A stretch of DNA of 42,106 nucleotides. Origin: Polaromonas sp. CF318. GTDB lineage: Bacteria; Pseudomonadota; Gammaproteobacteria; Burkholderiales; Burkholderiaceae_C. The position numbers and the translations under genes are program-made. The stretch is from positions 1 to 42,106 of the forward strand of contig NZ_AKIV01000102.1 of the NCBI RefSeq assembly GCF_000282655.1. Direction: 5' to 3'. This document shows positions 1 to 7,504 of this stretch, one piece after another. The notes under the pieces were generated by a model that did not search any database, had not been told where the DNA came from, and saw only the letters and a list, made by a program, of their open reading frames with translations. Positions within the stretch are counted from its first letter, which is position 1; every line of letters begins with the position of its first letter.

Positions 1-80
1 GGAACCGGCTTTGCCGGGCCGCAGGCGCAGCCCCCTGAGGGGGGAGGGGGCTACACGAAGTGAGCGACAAAGGGGGGGGA
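1..80. repeat. GC-rich intergenic repeat at left edge
   Basis: This non-coding stretch downstream of lptB contains two consecutive small hairpins. The first pairs CCGGC (5-9) with GCCGG (13-17) around a TTT loop. The second pairs CCCCC (31-35) with GGGGG (39-43). A purine-rich tail with long G runs follows. The layout resembles the short dispersed intergenic repeats common in Comamonadaceae genomes; that resemblance is from memory, not from a search. The element is cut by the window edge, so its full length is unknown. It may also help end lptB transcription, because a transcript leaving lptB would run into it. Confidence 0.5.
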
Positions 81-111
81 GCCATTTTTCGACAACAGGG
101 GGGAACCATGT

Positions 112-894
112 TCACATCTTGAAGTGCTCGCCGAGATAGACGCGGCGCACATCGGCGTTGTTCACGATCTCGGACGGCGTGCCCTGGGCCAGCACATGGC
201 CGTCGCTGATGATGTAGGCGTGGTCGCAGATGCCCAGCGTCTCGCGCACGTTGTGGTCGGTGATCAGCACGCCGATGCCGCGCGACTTCAGGAAGCCGAT
301 GATGCGCTGGATCTCGATCACGGCGATGGGGTCGATGCCGGCGAAGGGTTCGTCAAGCAGGATGAAGCGTGGCTGGGTCGCCAGGGCGCGGGCGATCTCG
401 ACGCGGCGGCGTTCACCGCCCGACAACGCCGGCGCCGGCGAATTGCGCAAATGGTCCACCCGCAAGTCCTGCAGCAGGGCGTCCAGCCGCGACTCGATGT
501 CGGCGCGGCCCAGCGGCTTGCCGTTCGCGTCCAGCTGCAGTTCGAGCACGGCGCGCACGTTCTCTTCCACCGTGAGCTTTCGGAAAATCGAGGCTTCCTG
601 CGGCAGGTAGCTCAGGCCCAGGCGGGCGCGCAGGTGAATCGGCATGTGCTCCACAGACTGGCCGTCGATGGAAATCTCGCCGGCATCGGCGCGCACCAGA
701 CCCACGATCATGTAGAAGGAGGTCGTCTTGCCGGCGCCGTTGGGGCCCAGCAGGCCCACGACCTCGCCTTTTTGCACGGCCACCGAGACGTCCTGCACGA
801 CCTTGCGGCTGCCGTAGGATTTTTGCAGCCCCTGCGCCACCAGGCGGCTGGGGGTTGCGGCCTTGGCCGCCGAAGTGTCAGTCACCACATCCAT
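112..894 (-). CDS. lptB: LPS export ABC transporter ATP-binding protein LptB
   Basis: This is the cytoplasmic ATPase of the LptB2FGC machine that extracts lipopolysaccharide from the inner membrane and drives it across the periplasm. In the 260 residues I see Walker A GPNGAGKTT (50-58), a Q-loop Gln near 99, the signature LSGGERRR (157-164), Walker B FILLDEP (177-183) and the H-loop His214 in ITDHNV. The C-terminal YLGEHFKM ending is typical of LptB. It lies 15 bp downstream of lptA on the same strand, the usual lptA-lptB arrangement, so the two are probably co-transcribed. The N-terminus has about 15 extra residues before the ABC core. A later in-frame start is possible, but the ATG at 894 is reasonable. 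Family assignment is secure. Confidence 0.95.
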   Translation of the reverse strand: MDVVTDTSAAKAATPSRLVAQGLQKSYGSRKVVQDVSVAVQKGEVVGLLGPNGAGKTTSFYMIVGLVRADAGEISIDGQSVEHMPIHLRARLGLSYLPQEASIFRKLTVEENVRAVLELQLDANGKPLGRADIESRLDALLQDLRVDHLRNSPAPALSGGERRRVEIARALATQPRFILLDEPFAGIDPIAVIEIQRIIGFLKSRGIGVLITDHNVRETLGICDHAYIISDGHVLAQGTPSEIVNNADVRRVYLGEHFKM

Positions 895-909
895 CTGTGC
901 AGGTTCTTT

Positions 910-1539
910 CTAGTTCTTTTCATTGCCCAGCGTGGTGCTGGGGCGCAAGGCGGCGGGCGGGGCCACGGGCGCGGGCGTGGCGCCCGGGGCCGATGCGGCG
1001 GCGCGCGGCGACAGCATGGCGCGTATGCGCCCGCTGGGGTTGGCCGCGGTTTTATTTTGCGCGCCGCCGTCCACGGTGAAAACGTCGGTGTTGTTGTCGT
1101 AGACGATCACGGCGCCCGTGGTTTCGTCCACCAGGGTGGCGCCGTTGTAGCGGCGCACCACGGCGCGCTTGATGAATTTGACGAGGTCGGCGCGGCTGTC
1201 GTATTCGATGCGCTCGCCCTCGCCTTCGATGTATTCGTCCACGCCGTCGCGTTTCTTGCGGTAGAAGGCCAGCTTGCCGGGCGCGGCGATAGCCACCGCC
1301 TGCTGGTAGCCCTCCGGATCCTGGCTCACGTCGACCTGCGCGCCGCGCACGATGGTCGTGCCCTTGGTGATCACCACGTTGCCGGTGAACACGCTGGTCT
1401 GCTTCAGGTCGTCATATCGCAGGGCATCGGCCTCCGCATTCATGGGCTTGTCCCGGTCGGCTTTTTCGGCCCAGGCCGGAAACGCCATCCCCAGCGCCAA
1501 AGCGGCCGGCAGGACGAGGGAATAAAGGGGGTGTTTCAT
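910..1539 (-). CDS. lptA: LPS transport periplasmic protein LptA
   Basis: LptA forms the periplasmic bridge that carries lipopolysaccharide from LptC to LptD. I chose the ATG at 1539 (MKHPLYSLVLPAALALGMAF), which gives a clean signal peptide ending at about AWA-E. An upstream in-frame extension is arginine-rich and crosses a terminator, so it is not coding. The mature part contains the LptA/OstA-type pattern: NAEADALRYDD, then SVFTGNVVITKGT, RGAQVDV, a YRKKRDG stretch, and IVYDNNTDVFTVDGG. A proline/alanine-rich tail follows. The predicted protein is 209 residues, normal for the family. The lptC gene usually found just upstream is absent here; a dsbA gene and its terminator occupy that position. 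Confidence 0.88.
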   Translation of the reverse strand: MKHPLYSLVLPAALALGMAFPAWAEKADRDKPMNAEADALRYDDLKQTSVFTGNVVITKGTTIVRGAQVDVSQDPEGYQQAVAIAAPGKLAFYRKKRDGVDEYIEGEGERIEYDSRADLVKFIKRAVVRRYNGATLVDETTGAVIVYDNNTDVFTVDGGAQNKTAANPSGRIRAMLSPRAAASAPGATPAPVAPPAALRPSTTLGNEKN

Positions 1540-1625
1540 AAGGCACGAATCTTGCTGCTTTGGGTTGGGCCATTGTAGCCATGCAAGCTGTGGGAATGGC
1601 TTGCACGGTGAATTATTAGGGGCAT

Positions 1626-1657
1626 AAAAAAACCCGCCTGGAAGGAGGCGGGTTTTT
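1626..1657 (-). terminator. Rho-independent terminator downstream of dsbA
   Basis: An inverted repeat pairs CCCGCCT (1633-1639) with AGGCGGG (1646-1652) around a six-base loop. It is flanked by A-rich sequence on the left and T-rich sequence on the right. Read on the minus strand, the stem is followed by a run of T residues, a textbook intrinsic terminator 33-65 bp past the dsbA stop. It lies between dsbA and lptA and implies that lptA has its own promoter. Confidence 0.88.
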
Positions 1658-1690
1658 CGGCGAGGGCTGCTACGGCCCCGGATGGACGCC

Positions 1691-2350
1691 TTATTTCTTG
1701 GTGCGCGACTGCGCGACCAGGTAATCCGTGACTTGCAGCGCGCGGACCATGCTCTGGGCCAGCGTGGCCGAGGTGTAATAACGCCCCGCAATGCCCAGCG
1801 CCGGCACGCCGTCGACCTTGTAGATGTCCTGCAGCTGCGTGGCCTTGCGGGCCTTGGTGGTGACGGTGAAGGAGTTGTACATCTCGATGAACTTGGCCTT
1901 GTCCAGGCCTTGTTTTTCGGCCCAGGTGGCGATGGAGTCGGCGGTGTTGAGCGCGAACTTTTCCACGTGGATGGCGTAAAACACCTTTTTGTGGAGTTCC
2001 TCGACCTTGCCCATGGCCTCGAGCACGTAAAAAAGGCGCTGCTGGGGCTCGAAATCGGGGCGGAAGGCCACCGGCACGCGCCGCACGGTCACATCCTTGG
2101 GCGCCTGCTTCATCCAGGCCTCGAGCGTCGGCTCAAAGGCATTGCAGTGCGGGCAGCTGTACCAGAAGAACTCCACCACCTCGACCTGGCCCGCGGGGAC
2201 CTCGGTGGGCGCCGGCTTGTCCAGCGTCACGTAATCGGCGCCGTCCTTGGGGGCCCTGGCCTGGGCTTGCGCCAGCGTGGGAAGGGCGATGCCGCCCAGG
2301 CTGGCGACGGCCGCCGAAGCGGCTGAAAACGAAAACTCACGGCGTTGCAT
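1691..2350 (-). CDS. dsbA: Thiol:disulfide interchange protein DsbA
   Basis: This is a periplasmic oxidase that introduces disulfide bonds into exported proteins and is re-oxidised by DsbB. The ATG at 2350 is supported by a GGAGAA Shine-Dalgarno sequence a few bases upstream and yields a 219-residue precursor. The N-terminus (MQRREFSFSA...) has a Tat-like or Sec signal ending near AQA at about residue 30. The thioredoxin fold shows the active site FFWYSCPHC with the cysteine pair C66-P-H-C69, the CPHC variant expected of DsbA. A VPALGI segment later supplies the conserved cis-proline. It sits downstream of argS and the SPOR protein on the same strand, with a terminator behind it. Confidence 0.94.
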   Translation of the reverse strand: MQRREFSFSAASAAVASLGGIALPTLAQAQARAPKDGADYVTLDKPAPTEVPAGQVEVVEFFWYSCPHCNAFEPTLEAWMKQAPKDVTVRRVPVAFRPDFEPQQRLFYVLEAMGKVEELHKKVFYAIHVEKFALNTADSIATWAEKQGLDKAKFIEMYNSFTVTTKARKATQLQDIYKVDGVPALGIAGRYYTSATLAQSMVRALQVTDYLVAQSRTKK

Positions 2351-2387
2351 CAGATTCTTCTCCTGGTATGACAGAAATGGTGGGTAA

Positions 2388-2405
2388 GCCGGCCCTGCGG
2401 CCGGC
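2388..2405 (-). promoter_or_regulatory. Intercistronic hairpin between SPOR gene and dsbA
   Basis: GCCGGCC (2388-2394) and GGCCGGC (2399-2405) form a perfect 7-bp GC-rich stem with a four-base loop. No T-run follows on the minus strand, so it is unlikely to be a strong intrinsic terminator. A role in mRNA processing or partial attenuation between the SPOR gene and dsbA is inference. Confidence 0.4.
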
Positions 2406-2477
2406 GGCCTCGTGGTGCGGGGCACAGGGGTTTGTACACCGGCCTCGTGAAAAGTTCAGCTTATCGGCAGCAAGGGG

Positions 2478-3131
2478 TCAGCGCTGCACGCGAACCAGCG
2501 CTGTCTCAATGGAATTGTTGTCCAGCCGCTCCTTGGCCTTATCGGCGTCTTCCTTTTTGTCGAAAGGCCCGAGGCGCACGCGGTACACGGTGCGGCCGGC
2601 CTGTTCGCGCTCGGTGACCTTGGCCTGCATGCCCAGCAACAGCAGCTTGGCGCGTTGCTGCTCGGCGTCTTCGGGCGTGCGGAAAGCGCCGGCCTGGATG
2701 AAGTAGCTGAAAGGGTCCACGCTGGGGCCGGACGACAGGCCTTCGACCTTGGCCTTGGCCAGGTCGCCCAGCGGATCGGCCGCGGGGGCGGGCTTGGCGG
2801 CGGCGCTTTTGGCGGGCGCCGAGGCCGCGGCCTTGGGTGCGGCGGGGTCGGGAACGGCAACGCCGCTCACTTCAGGGGTGGCCGCGACCGGCGGTGGCTT
2901 GGGCGGGTTCTTGCCGGCCAGCGGCGCGTTCGGGTTCCAGTCCTTGTTTTTCTTGGCTTCCGCGGCGTCGCTGTCGGGACTGCGCGCCTGGCTTTTGTTC
3001 ATGAAAGGCACGGGCACCTTGGTGATGTAGACCGCCACGGCCAGCGCGGCGCCCAGGCCTATCAGCGCGCCAATGATCAAACCCAGCAGCGTCCCGCCTC
3101 GTTGTGTATTCATACCCTTGCCCACGTTCAT
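2478..3131 (-). CDS. SPOR-domain inner-membrane protein (FtsN/DedD-like)
   Basis: This is a bitopic protein predicted to bind denuded septal peptidoglycan through a C-terminal SPOR domain. The 217 residues comprise a short cytoplasmic tail, one membrane helix at about residues 13-36 (LLGLIIGALIGLGAALAVAV), a long Ala/Pro/Lys-rich periplasmic linker (about 48-140) and a SPOR domain at about 143-217 beginning YFIQAGAF and containing YRVRLGPF. The start may instead be the ATG at 3113 (MNTQRGG), which has AAGGG just upstream; both fit. It follows argS by 36 bp and is probably co-transcribed with it, a neighbourhood I recall as common in Burkholderiales. The exact division role cannot be read from the sequence. 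Confidence 0.85.
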   Translation of the reverse strand: MNVGKGMNTQRGGTLLGLIIGALIGLGAALAVAVYITKVPVPFMNKSQARSPDSDAAEAKKNKDWNPNAPLAGKNPPKPPPVAATPEVSGVAVPDPAAPKAAASAPAKSAAAKPAPAADPLGDLAKAKVEGLSSGPSVDPFSYFIQAGAFRTPEDAEQQRAKLLLLGMQAKVTEREQAGRTVYRVRLGPFDKKEDADKAKERLDNNSIETALVRVQR

Positions 3132-3167
3132 TGCCTTGTCCTGAAAATCCGGGTGCGACCGGCGTTC

Positions 3168-4853
3168 TTACATCTTGCGCGGTGCGCTCACGCCCAGCAC
3201 CGCCAGGCCATTGTGCAACACCTGCGCGGTCGCCGCGACCAGTGCCAGCCGGGCGCGCTTGACGGCCTCGTCATCGACCAGGATGCGCTCGGCATCGTAA
3301 TAGCTGTGGTAGCAGGCGGCCAGCTCGCGCAGGTAAAACGCCACGTCGTGCGGCGCCAGGCCGGCGGCCGCGTTGGCCAGCATCTCGGGGTATTTGGCGA
3401 GCAGCAGCATCAGCGCCTGGGCCTGCGGGCTGTCCAGTGCCGAGAGGTCGGCGGACTTCAGGCTGGCTTCGTCACCGCCCTGCTCGGCCCAGGTGGTGAG
3501 GATGGAGCAGATGCGCGCGTGCGCGTACTGCACGTAGTACACCGGGTTCTCGTTGTTCTTGGCCAGCGCCAGGTCGATGTCGAAGATGTACTCGGTGTCC
3601 GGCTTGCGGCTGAGCAGGAAGAAACGCACGGCATCGGCGCTGGTCCACTCGATCAGGTCGCGCAGCGTGACGTAGCTGCCGGCGCGCTTGGAGATCTTGA
3701 CCTCCTCGCCGTTGCGCATGACGCGCACCATGGTGTGCAGCACGTAGTCGGGATAGCCGGGGGGAATGCCCTCGCCGGCGGCCTGCAGCCCGGCGCGCAC
3801 GCGGGCGATGGTGCCGTGGTGGTCCATGCCCTGGATGTTGATCGCCTTGCCGAAACCGCGTTCCCATTTGGCCAGGTGGTAGGCCACGTCGGGCACAAAG
3901 TAGGTGTAGCTACCGTCGCTCTTTTTCATCACGCGGTCTTTGTCGTCGCCGTAATCGGTCGACTTCAGCCACAGCGCGCCGTCCTGTTCGTAGGTCTTGC
4001 CGGCGTCTTTCAGTTTCGCCACCGTGGTGTCGACGCGGCCCGAACTGTACAGGCTGGACTCGAGGTAATAGTTGTCGAACTTCACCGAGAAGGCCTTGAG
4101 GTCCAGGTCCTGCTCGTGGCGCAGGTAGGCCACGGCGAACTGGCGTATCGAGTCCATATCTTCCACGTCGCCGGAGGCGGTGAACTCACGGTCGTCCGAC
4201 TTGACGGTCTTTTTCGCCAGAAAATCGGCCGCGATGTCGGCGATGTAGTCGCCGTTGTAGGCCGACTCGGGCCAGCCGGCATCGCCGGGCTTGAGGCCCT
4301 TGGCGCGCGCCTGCGTGCTGGCGGCCAGGGTCTGGATCTGCACGCCCGCGTCGTTGTAATAGAACTCGCGCCAGACCTGCGCGCCCTGGGTGGCGAAGAG
4401 GTTGCAGATCGCGTCGCCCAGCGCGGCCTGCCGGCCGTGGCCCACGTGCAGCGGCCCGGTCGGGTTGGCCGAGACGAACTCGACGATCATGCGTTGCCCG
4501 CTGCCTGCGGCTTGCGTGCCGTAGGCGGTGCCGGCCTGCAGCACCTCGCGCACGGTCTCCTGCTTCGCGGCGGGCTTCAGGCGAATGTTGATGAAACCGG
4601 GTCCGGCGATCTCGATGGCGTCCACCCAGCGCTCGAAGGCCGGGGCCTTGAGCAGGATGGCGCGCAGGCTTTCGGCGAGCTGGCGCGGATTGAGCTTGAG
4701 CGGCTTGGCCAGCTGCATGGCGGCCGTGCAGGCGAAGTCGCCGTGGGCCGCCACCTTGGGGGATTCAAACGCGGCCTTGTCGCCCGCGCCGGGGGAAAGT
4801 TCTTCCAGGCCCGCGGCCAGGGCCGCGAGCAGGTCTTTTTTAATCGAGAGCAT
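3168..4853 (-). CDS. argS: Arginine--tRNA ligase
   Basis: A class I aminoacyl-tRNA synthetase charging tRNA-Arg in the cytoplasm. The 561-residue length is normal. An N-terminal Add-1-type domain (1-110) is followed by the catalytic domain with [13 protein letters not shown], whose HVGH at 136-139 is the HIGH signature. The degenerate KMSKS loop is seen as VKISKR (385-390), as usual for ArgRS. The C-terminal DALR anticodon-binding domain begins around [15 protein letters not shown]. The start [12 protein letters not shown] fits the family. It heads a minus-strand run argS, SPOR protein, dsbA. Nothing is broken or missing. Confidence 0.97.
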   Translation of the reverse strand: MLSIKKDLLAALAAGLEELSPGAGDKAAFESPKVAAHGDFACTAAMQLAKPLKLNPRQLAESLRAILLKAPAFERWVDAIEIAGPGFINIRLKPAAKQETVREVLQAGTAYGTQAAGSGQRMIVEFVSANPTGPLHVGHGRQAALGDAICNLFATQGAQVWREFYYNDAGVQIQTLAASTQARAKGLKPGDAGWPESAYNGDYIADIAADFLAKKTVKSDDREFTASGDVEDMDSIRQFAVAYLRHEQDLDLKAFSVKFDNYYLESSLYSSGRVDTTVAKLKDAGKTYEQDGALWLKSTDYGDDKDRVMKKSDGSYTYFVPDVAYHLAKWERGFGKAINIQGMDHHGTIARVRAGLQAAGEGIPPGYPDYVLHTMVRVMRNGEEVKISKRAGSYVTLRDLIEWTSADAVRFFLLSRKPDTEYIFDIDLALAKNNENPVYYVQYAHARICSILTTWAEQGGDEASLKSADLSALDSPQAQALMLLLAKYPEMLANAAAGLAPHDVAFYLRELAACYHSYYDAERILVDDEAVKRARLALVAATAQVLHNGLAVLGVSAPRKM

Positions 4854-4987
4854 GGGCTGATTTTACGGTTAAGCCATGCGCCGCCCGGCGCGCGCGTATG
4901 CCCGGTCATCGAATTTGCCTGGCCCGGCGTTATGTGTTGGAATTCCAGCCGGAACTCAATCCCGATTCCCAACCCATTGGAGCCACC

Positions 4988-5278
4988 ATGAAAAAGCTGT
5001 TATCCCTGACCGCCTTCGCTTTTGCCGCCACCATGATCCTGTCTCCGGTGGCGCATGCCCAGGACGCTCCCGCCAAGACCGCGCAGCAAACCAAGATGGG
5101 CGCCTGCAACAAGGATGCCGAAGGCAAGAAAGGCGATGAACGCAAGGCCTTCATGAAGGAATGCCTGAGCGCCAAGAAGGCCACGCAGCAAGAGAAGATG
5201 AAGAGCTGCAACGTCGACGCCAAGGGCAAAAAGGGCGACGAACGCAAGGCTTTCATGAAAGAGTGCCTGAGCAAGTAA
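4988..5278 (+). CDS. Small exported PsiF-repeat protein
   Basis: A 96-residue precursor starting at the ATG at 4988, preceded by TTGGAG. The signal peptide MKKLLSLTAFAFAATMILS ends at about AHA-Q (24-25). The mature part is two near-identical 29-residue repeats at 33-61 and 67-95, each with a Met, a Cys and the core KGDERKAFMKECLS. This is the PsiF repeat, named for a phosphate-starvation-inducible E. coli protein; its molecular function is not established. The repeat period is 34 codons and is also clear in the DNA, so it arose by tandem duplication. Each repeat carries two cysteines. A strong terminator follows, and the gene appears monocistronic. Confidence 0.88.
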   Translation: MKKLLSLTAFAFAATMILSPVAHAQDAPAKTAQQTKMGACNKDAEGKKGDERKAFMKECLSAKKATQQEKMKSCNVDAKGKKGDERKAFMKECLSK

Positions 5279-5308
5279 AGCCGCTCCGCTTCTCACAAAC
5301 CTTACAAC

Positions 5309-5345
5309 CAGCCTGCTAGGGACCACCCGGCGGGCTGTTTTTTTT
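5309..5345 (+). terminator. Rho-independent terminator after the PsiF-like gene
   Basis: CAGCCTGC (5309-5316) pairs with GCGGGCTG (5330-5337), including one G-T wobble, followed directly by eight T residues (5338-5345). It terminates the small PsiF-like gene 31 bp after its stop codon. The convergent regulator gene stops at 5349, just beyond it. Confidence 0.9.
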
Positions 5346-5348
5346 GCC

Positions 5349-6269
5349 TCAGTCCTGCAGCAGCTGCACTTTCGCCGCCTGCTTGACGGCCTGCGTCAGC
5401 CGCTGCGCCGCCAGCGGTTCGCGCGCCCAATGCTGCCAGTAGAGCCGCACGTCGACCGCGCAGCCCGGCAACACCTCCTGCAGCGGCGGGCGGTGCGTGC
5501 GCGCCGCCAGCAGGATGTCGGGCACCATGCCCCAGCCCATGCCCAGCTCCAGCGCGAGCTCAAAGGCATCCACGGCCGGCACAAAGTGGCGCGGGTAAAG
5601 CGCGCCCTTGAGCTTGAAATGCTGGGCCAGGAAAGTGTCCTGCAGCGCGTCCTTGCGGTTGAAGATCACGGCCGGGCTGGCCAGCAGGCGATGGGCCAGG
5701 CGATTGGATCCCGCCTTGCCGCCCGCCGCGGGCTCGTTCCACTGCGCGACCAGCGCCGGCGAAGCCATGCAGCGGTAACGCATCACGCCCAGCGGCTCGG
5801 CCACGCAGCCGCGCATGGCCTGGGCCAGCGTGGTCACGCAGCCGGTGACGTCGCCGCTTTTGAGCGCGTCGTGGGTGTGGTCCTGGTCGTCCACCACCAC
5901 GTCCAGCAGCAGGCCGTGACCCTGCAGCACCGGCGCCACGCCGGGCAAAAACCAGCTGCTCAGCGAGTCGGCGTTGACCGCCACGCTCAGGCTTTGCAGG
6001 CGCCCGGCTTTACCGCCGCCCTGCAGGCCCGCGAGCAGGTCGGACTCCATCAGCCGCAGCTGCCGCACATGGCCCAGCAAGGCCTGGCCGGCCGGCGTGG
6101 CGCGCACCTGCTTGCCCCGCACCAGCAGGCGCTGGCCCAGCTCGCCTTCCAGCGACTTGATGCGCAGCGATACGGCGGCCAGCGTCAGGCTCAGGGTTTT
6201 GGCGGCCTCGCCAAAGCTGCCGTGCTCAATCACGGCGGCCAGGGCATCGAGTTGTCGGGCGTCGAGCAT
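5349..6269 (-). CDS. argP: LysR-family regulator, ArgP type
   Basis: This is a 306-residue LysR-type activator. The N-terminal winged helix-turn-helix is at about 1-60 (LDALAAVIEHGSFGEAAKTL, VSLRIKSLEGELGQ), and the effector domain follows. It is transcribed away from an argO/lysE-type exporter, the classic arrangement in which ArgP/LysG senses basic amino acids and activates the exporter gene. The N-terminal start MLDARQLDALAAVIEHG matches ArgP-like proteins well. Sharing of the 120-bp intergenic region, which contains a perfect palindrome, supports a joint promoter/operator. The inducer (arginine, lysine or an analogue) is inferred from family and context, not directly visible. Confidence 0.88.
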   Translation of the reverse strand: MLDARQLDALAAVIEHGSFGEAAKTLSLTLAAVSLRIKSLEGELGQRLLVRGKQVRATPAGQALLGHVRQLRLMESDLLAGLQGGGKAGRLQSLSVAVNADSLSSWFLPGVAPVLQGHGLLLDVVVDDQDHTHDALKSGDVTGCVTTLAQAMRGCVAEPLGVMRYRCMASPALVAQWNEPAAGGKAGSNRLAHRLLASPAVIFNRKDALQDTFLAQHFKLKGALYPRHFVPAVDAFELALELGMGWGMVPDILLAARTHRPPLQEVLPGCAVDVRLYWQHWAREPLAAQRLTQAVKQAAKVQLLQD

Positions 6270-6291
6270 GGTGGGTTTGAGTCAAGTATTA

Positions 6292-6301
6292 ATTGATCAA
6301 T
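6292..6301. promoter_or_regulatory. Palindrome in the argP-argO divergent promoter region
   Basis: ATTGATCAAT is a perfect 10-bp palindrome inside an AT-rich stretch (6280-6335) between the divergent regulator and exporter genes. It lies 23 bp upstream of the regulator start and about 90 bp upstream of the exporter. The position fits an ArgP binding site, but the motif itself is not diagnostic. Confidence 0.4.
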
Positions 6302-6389
6302 CAGAGTTTTAGTTAACTTTGTTTAAGCATTATGGGCTTTGCCCGACACTGCGTGCAAGCCGACTCTCCTGAACCTTTGAAGAAATACC

Positions 6390-7022
6390 ATGAACCCGCT
6401 TGCCGCCCCCGCCTTCCTGACCGGTATGGTCCTGAGTCTCTCGTTGATCATGGCCATAGGCCCGCAGAACGCCCACGTCATACGCATGGGCCTGCTGCGC
6501 CAGCACTTGTGGCTCACGGTCGCCCTCTGCGTGTTGACCGACGTGGCGCTGATCGCCCTGGGCGTGATGGGGCTGGCGCAACTGGGCGGCCTGTCCGACA
6601 AGCTGCTGGGCGCGATGACCGGTGCTGGCGCGTTGGTGCTGCTGGTCTATGGCGCCCAGGCGATGCGGCGCTTTTTGCAGCCGGCGCCGCAGGCGGCTGA
6701 CGGTGGGCCGGTCGCCGCCGAGTTCATTTCGCGCCGCAAGGCGGTGGGCCTGGCGCTGGCGCTGTCCTGGCTCAATCCCCACGCCTGGCTGGACACGGCC
6801 GTGGTGATAGGCACGGCCTCGCTGGCCTATGCGCAGCCCGACAACGCGGTGTTCGGCCTGGGCGCCATCACCGGCTCGCTGCTGTGGTTCACCGGCCTGG
6901 GTGTGGCGCTGTGGTGCGTGGGGCGCAGGCTCAATTCACCGGCCGTCTGGCGCGCCATGGACTTGCTGGTGGCGTTGATGATGTGGGGCACCGCTTTTTG
7001 GCTGGTGCGCGGCCTGCTTTAG
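6390..7022 (+). CDS. argO: LysE/ArgO-family amino-acid exporter
   Basis: An inner-membrane exporter of 210 residues belonging to the LysE superfamily, which expels arginine, lysine or related amino acids. The N-terminus FLTGMVLSLSLIMAIGPQNA contains the family hallmark GPQNA in the first helix. About six hydrophobic segments are visible, and a LSWLNPHAWLDT motif in the middle is typical of ArgO/LysE. The divergent ArgP-type regulator strongly supports this sub-family. The ATG at 6390 has only a weak GAAG upstream. It converges with the DUF2214 gene, with almost no space between them. Confidence 0.9.
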   Translation: MNPLAAPAFLTGMVLSLSLIMAIGPQNAHVIRMGLLRQHLWLTVALCVLTDVALIALGVMGLAQLGGLSDKLLGAMTGAGALVLLVYGAQAMRRFLQPAPQAADGGPVAAEFISRRKAVGLALALSWLNPHAWLDTAVVIGTASLAYAQPDNAVFGLGAITGSLLWFTGLGVALWCVGRRLNSPAVWRAMDLLVALMMWGTAFWLVRGLL

Positions 7023-7024
7023 GG

Positions 7025-7474
7025 CTAGCCAAAACCCCGGGCCAAAAAGACCGCCACCAGCGGAATAAAGGGCAGGATGTGCGCCTGCACCATCACCAGC
7101 CGGCGCGCTTTCTTGACCTCCACCGCGTCGGGCAGGGCGCCATTGGCGCGCAGCGCGCGCCGCCAGCGCACAAACATCAGGGTCGGCTTGATGGAGATCA
7201 GGCCTATCACCAGGAACATGGCCAGCTTCAAATAGAGCAAGGGGTTATGGGCATACCAGGCCGCGCCCTTGCTGCCCAGAAACACGCGCGCCAGGCCGGT
7301 CGCCAAGACCAGGCCCGCGGAGATGCCGTAGACCATGTCTATCTTGCCCAGCCGTTCGACCACGGCGGCATTCAGCCATTCGACGCGGCACAGCGCCGCC
7401 TCGCTCGCGAGAAAAACCACCATGGTGAGGATCGCCAGCAGGTGGGCATAGGCCAGCAGGGCTTCGAGCGTCAT
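7025..7474 (-). CDS. DUF2214 family membrane protein
   Basis: A 149-residue integral membrane protein of unknown function. Four hydrophobic segments are evident: around residues 5-25 (AYAHLLAILTMVVFLASEAA), 48-66, 82-100 and 130-146. Conserved features include the AHLLAI...SEAAL start and the KLAMFLVIGLISIKPTLMF helix, which fit the DUF2214 family. It follows a LysR gene on the same strand by 30 bp and may be co-transcribed with it. No catalytic residues can be identified. Confidence 0.75.
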   Translation of the reverse strand: MTLEALLAYAHLLAILTMVVFLASEAALCRVEWLNAAVVERLGKIDMVYGISAGLVLATGLARVFLGSKGAAWYAHNPLLYLKLAMFLVIGLISIKPTLMFVRWRRALRANGALPDAVEVKKARRLVMVQAHILPFIPLVAVFLARGFG

Positions 7475-7504
7475 TGCGGGGTCCTTTTTTTCTTGTTGGG
7501 GTTG

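Noticed and set aside
1540..1791. N-terminal extension of LptA to 1791
   Set aside because: The extension is arginine-rich, runs through the dsbA terminator and the end of dsbA, and would hide the signal peptide beginning at 1539.
2655..4991. 778-codon plus-strand open frame antisense to argS and the SPOR gene
   Set aside because: It is the complement of two clearly recognisable genes; its translation is low-complexity and rich in Gly, Val, His and Arg, as expected of antisense frames in GC-rich DNA.
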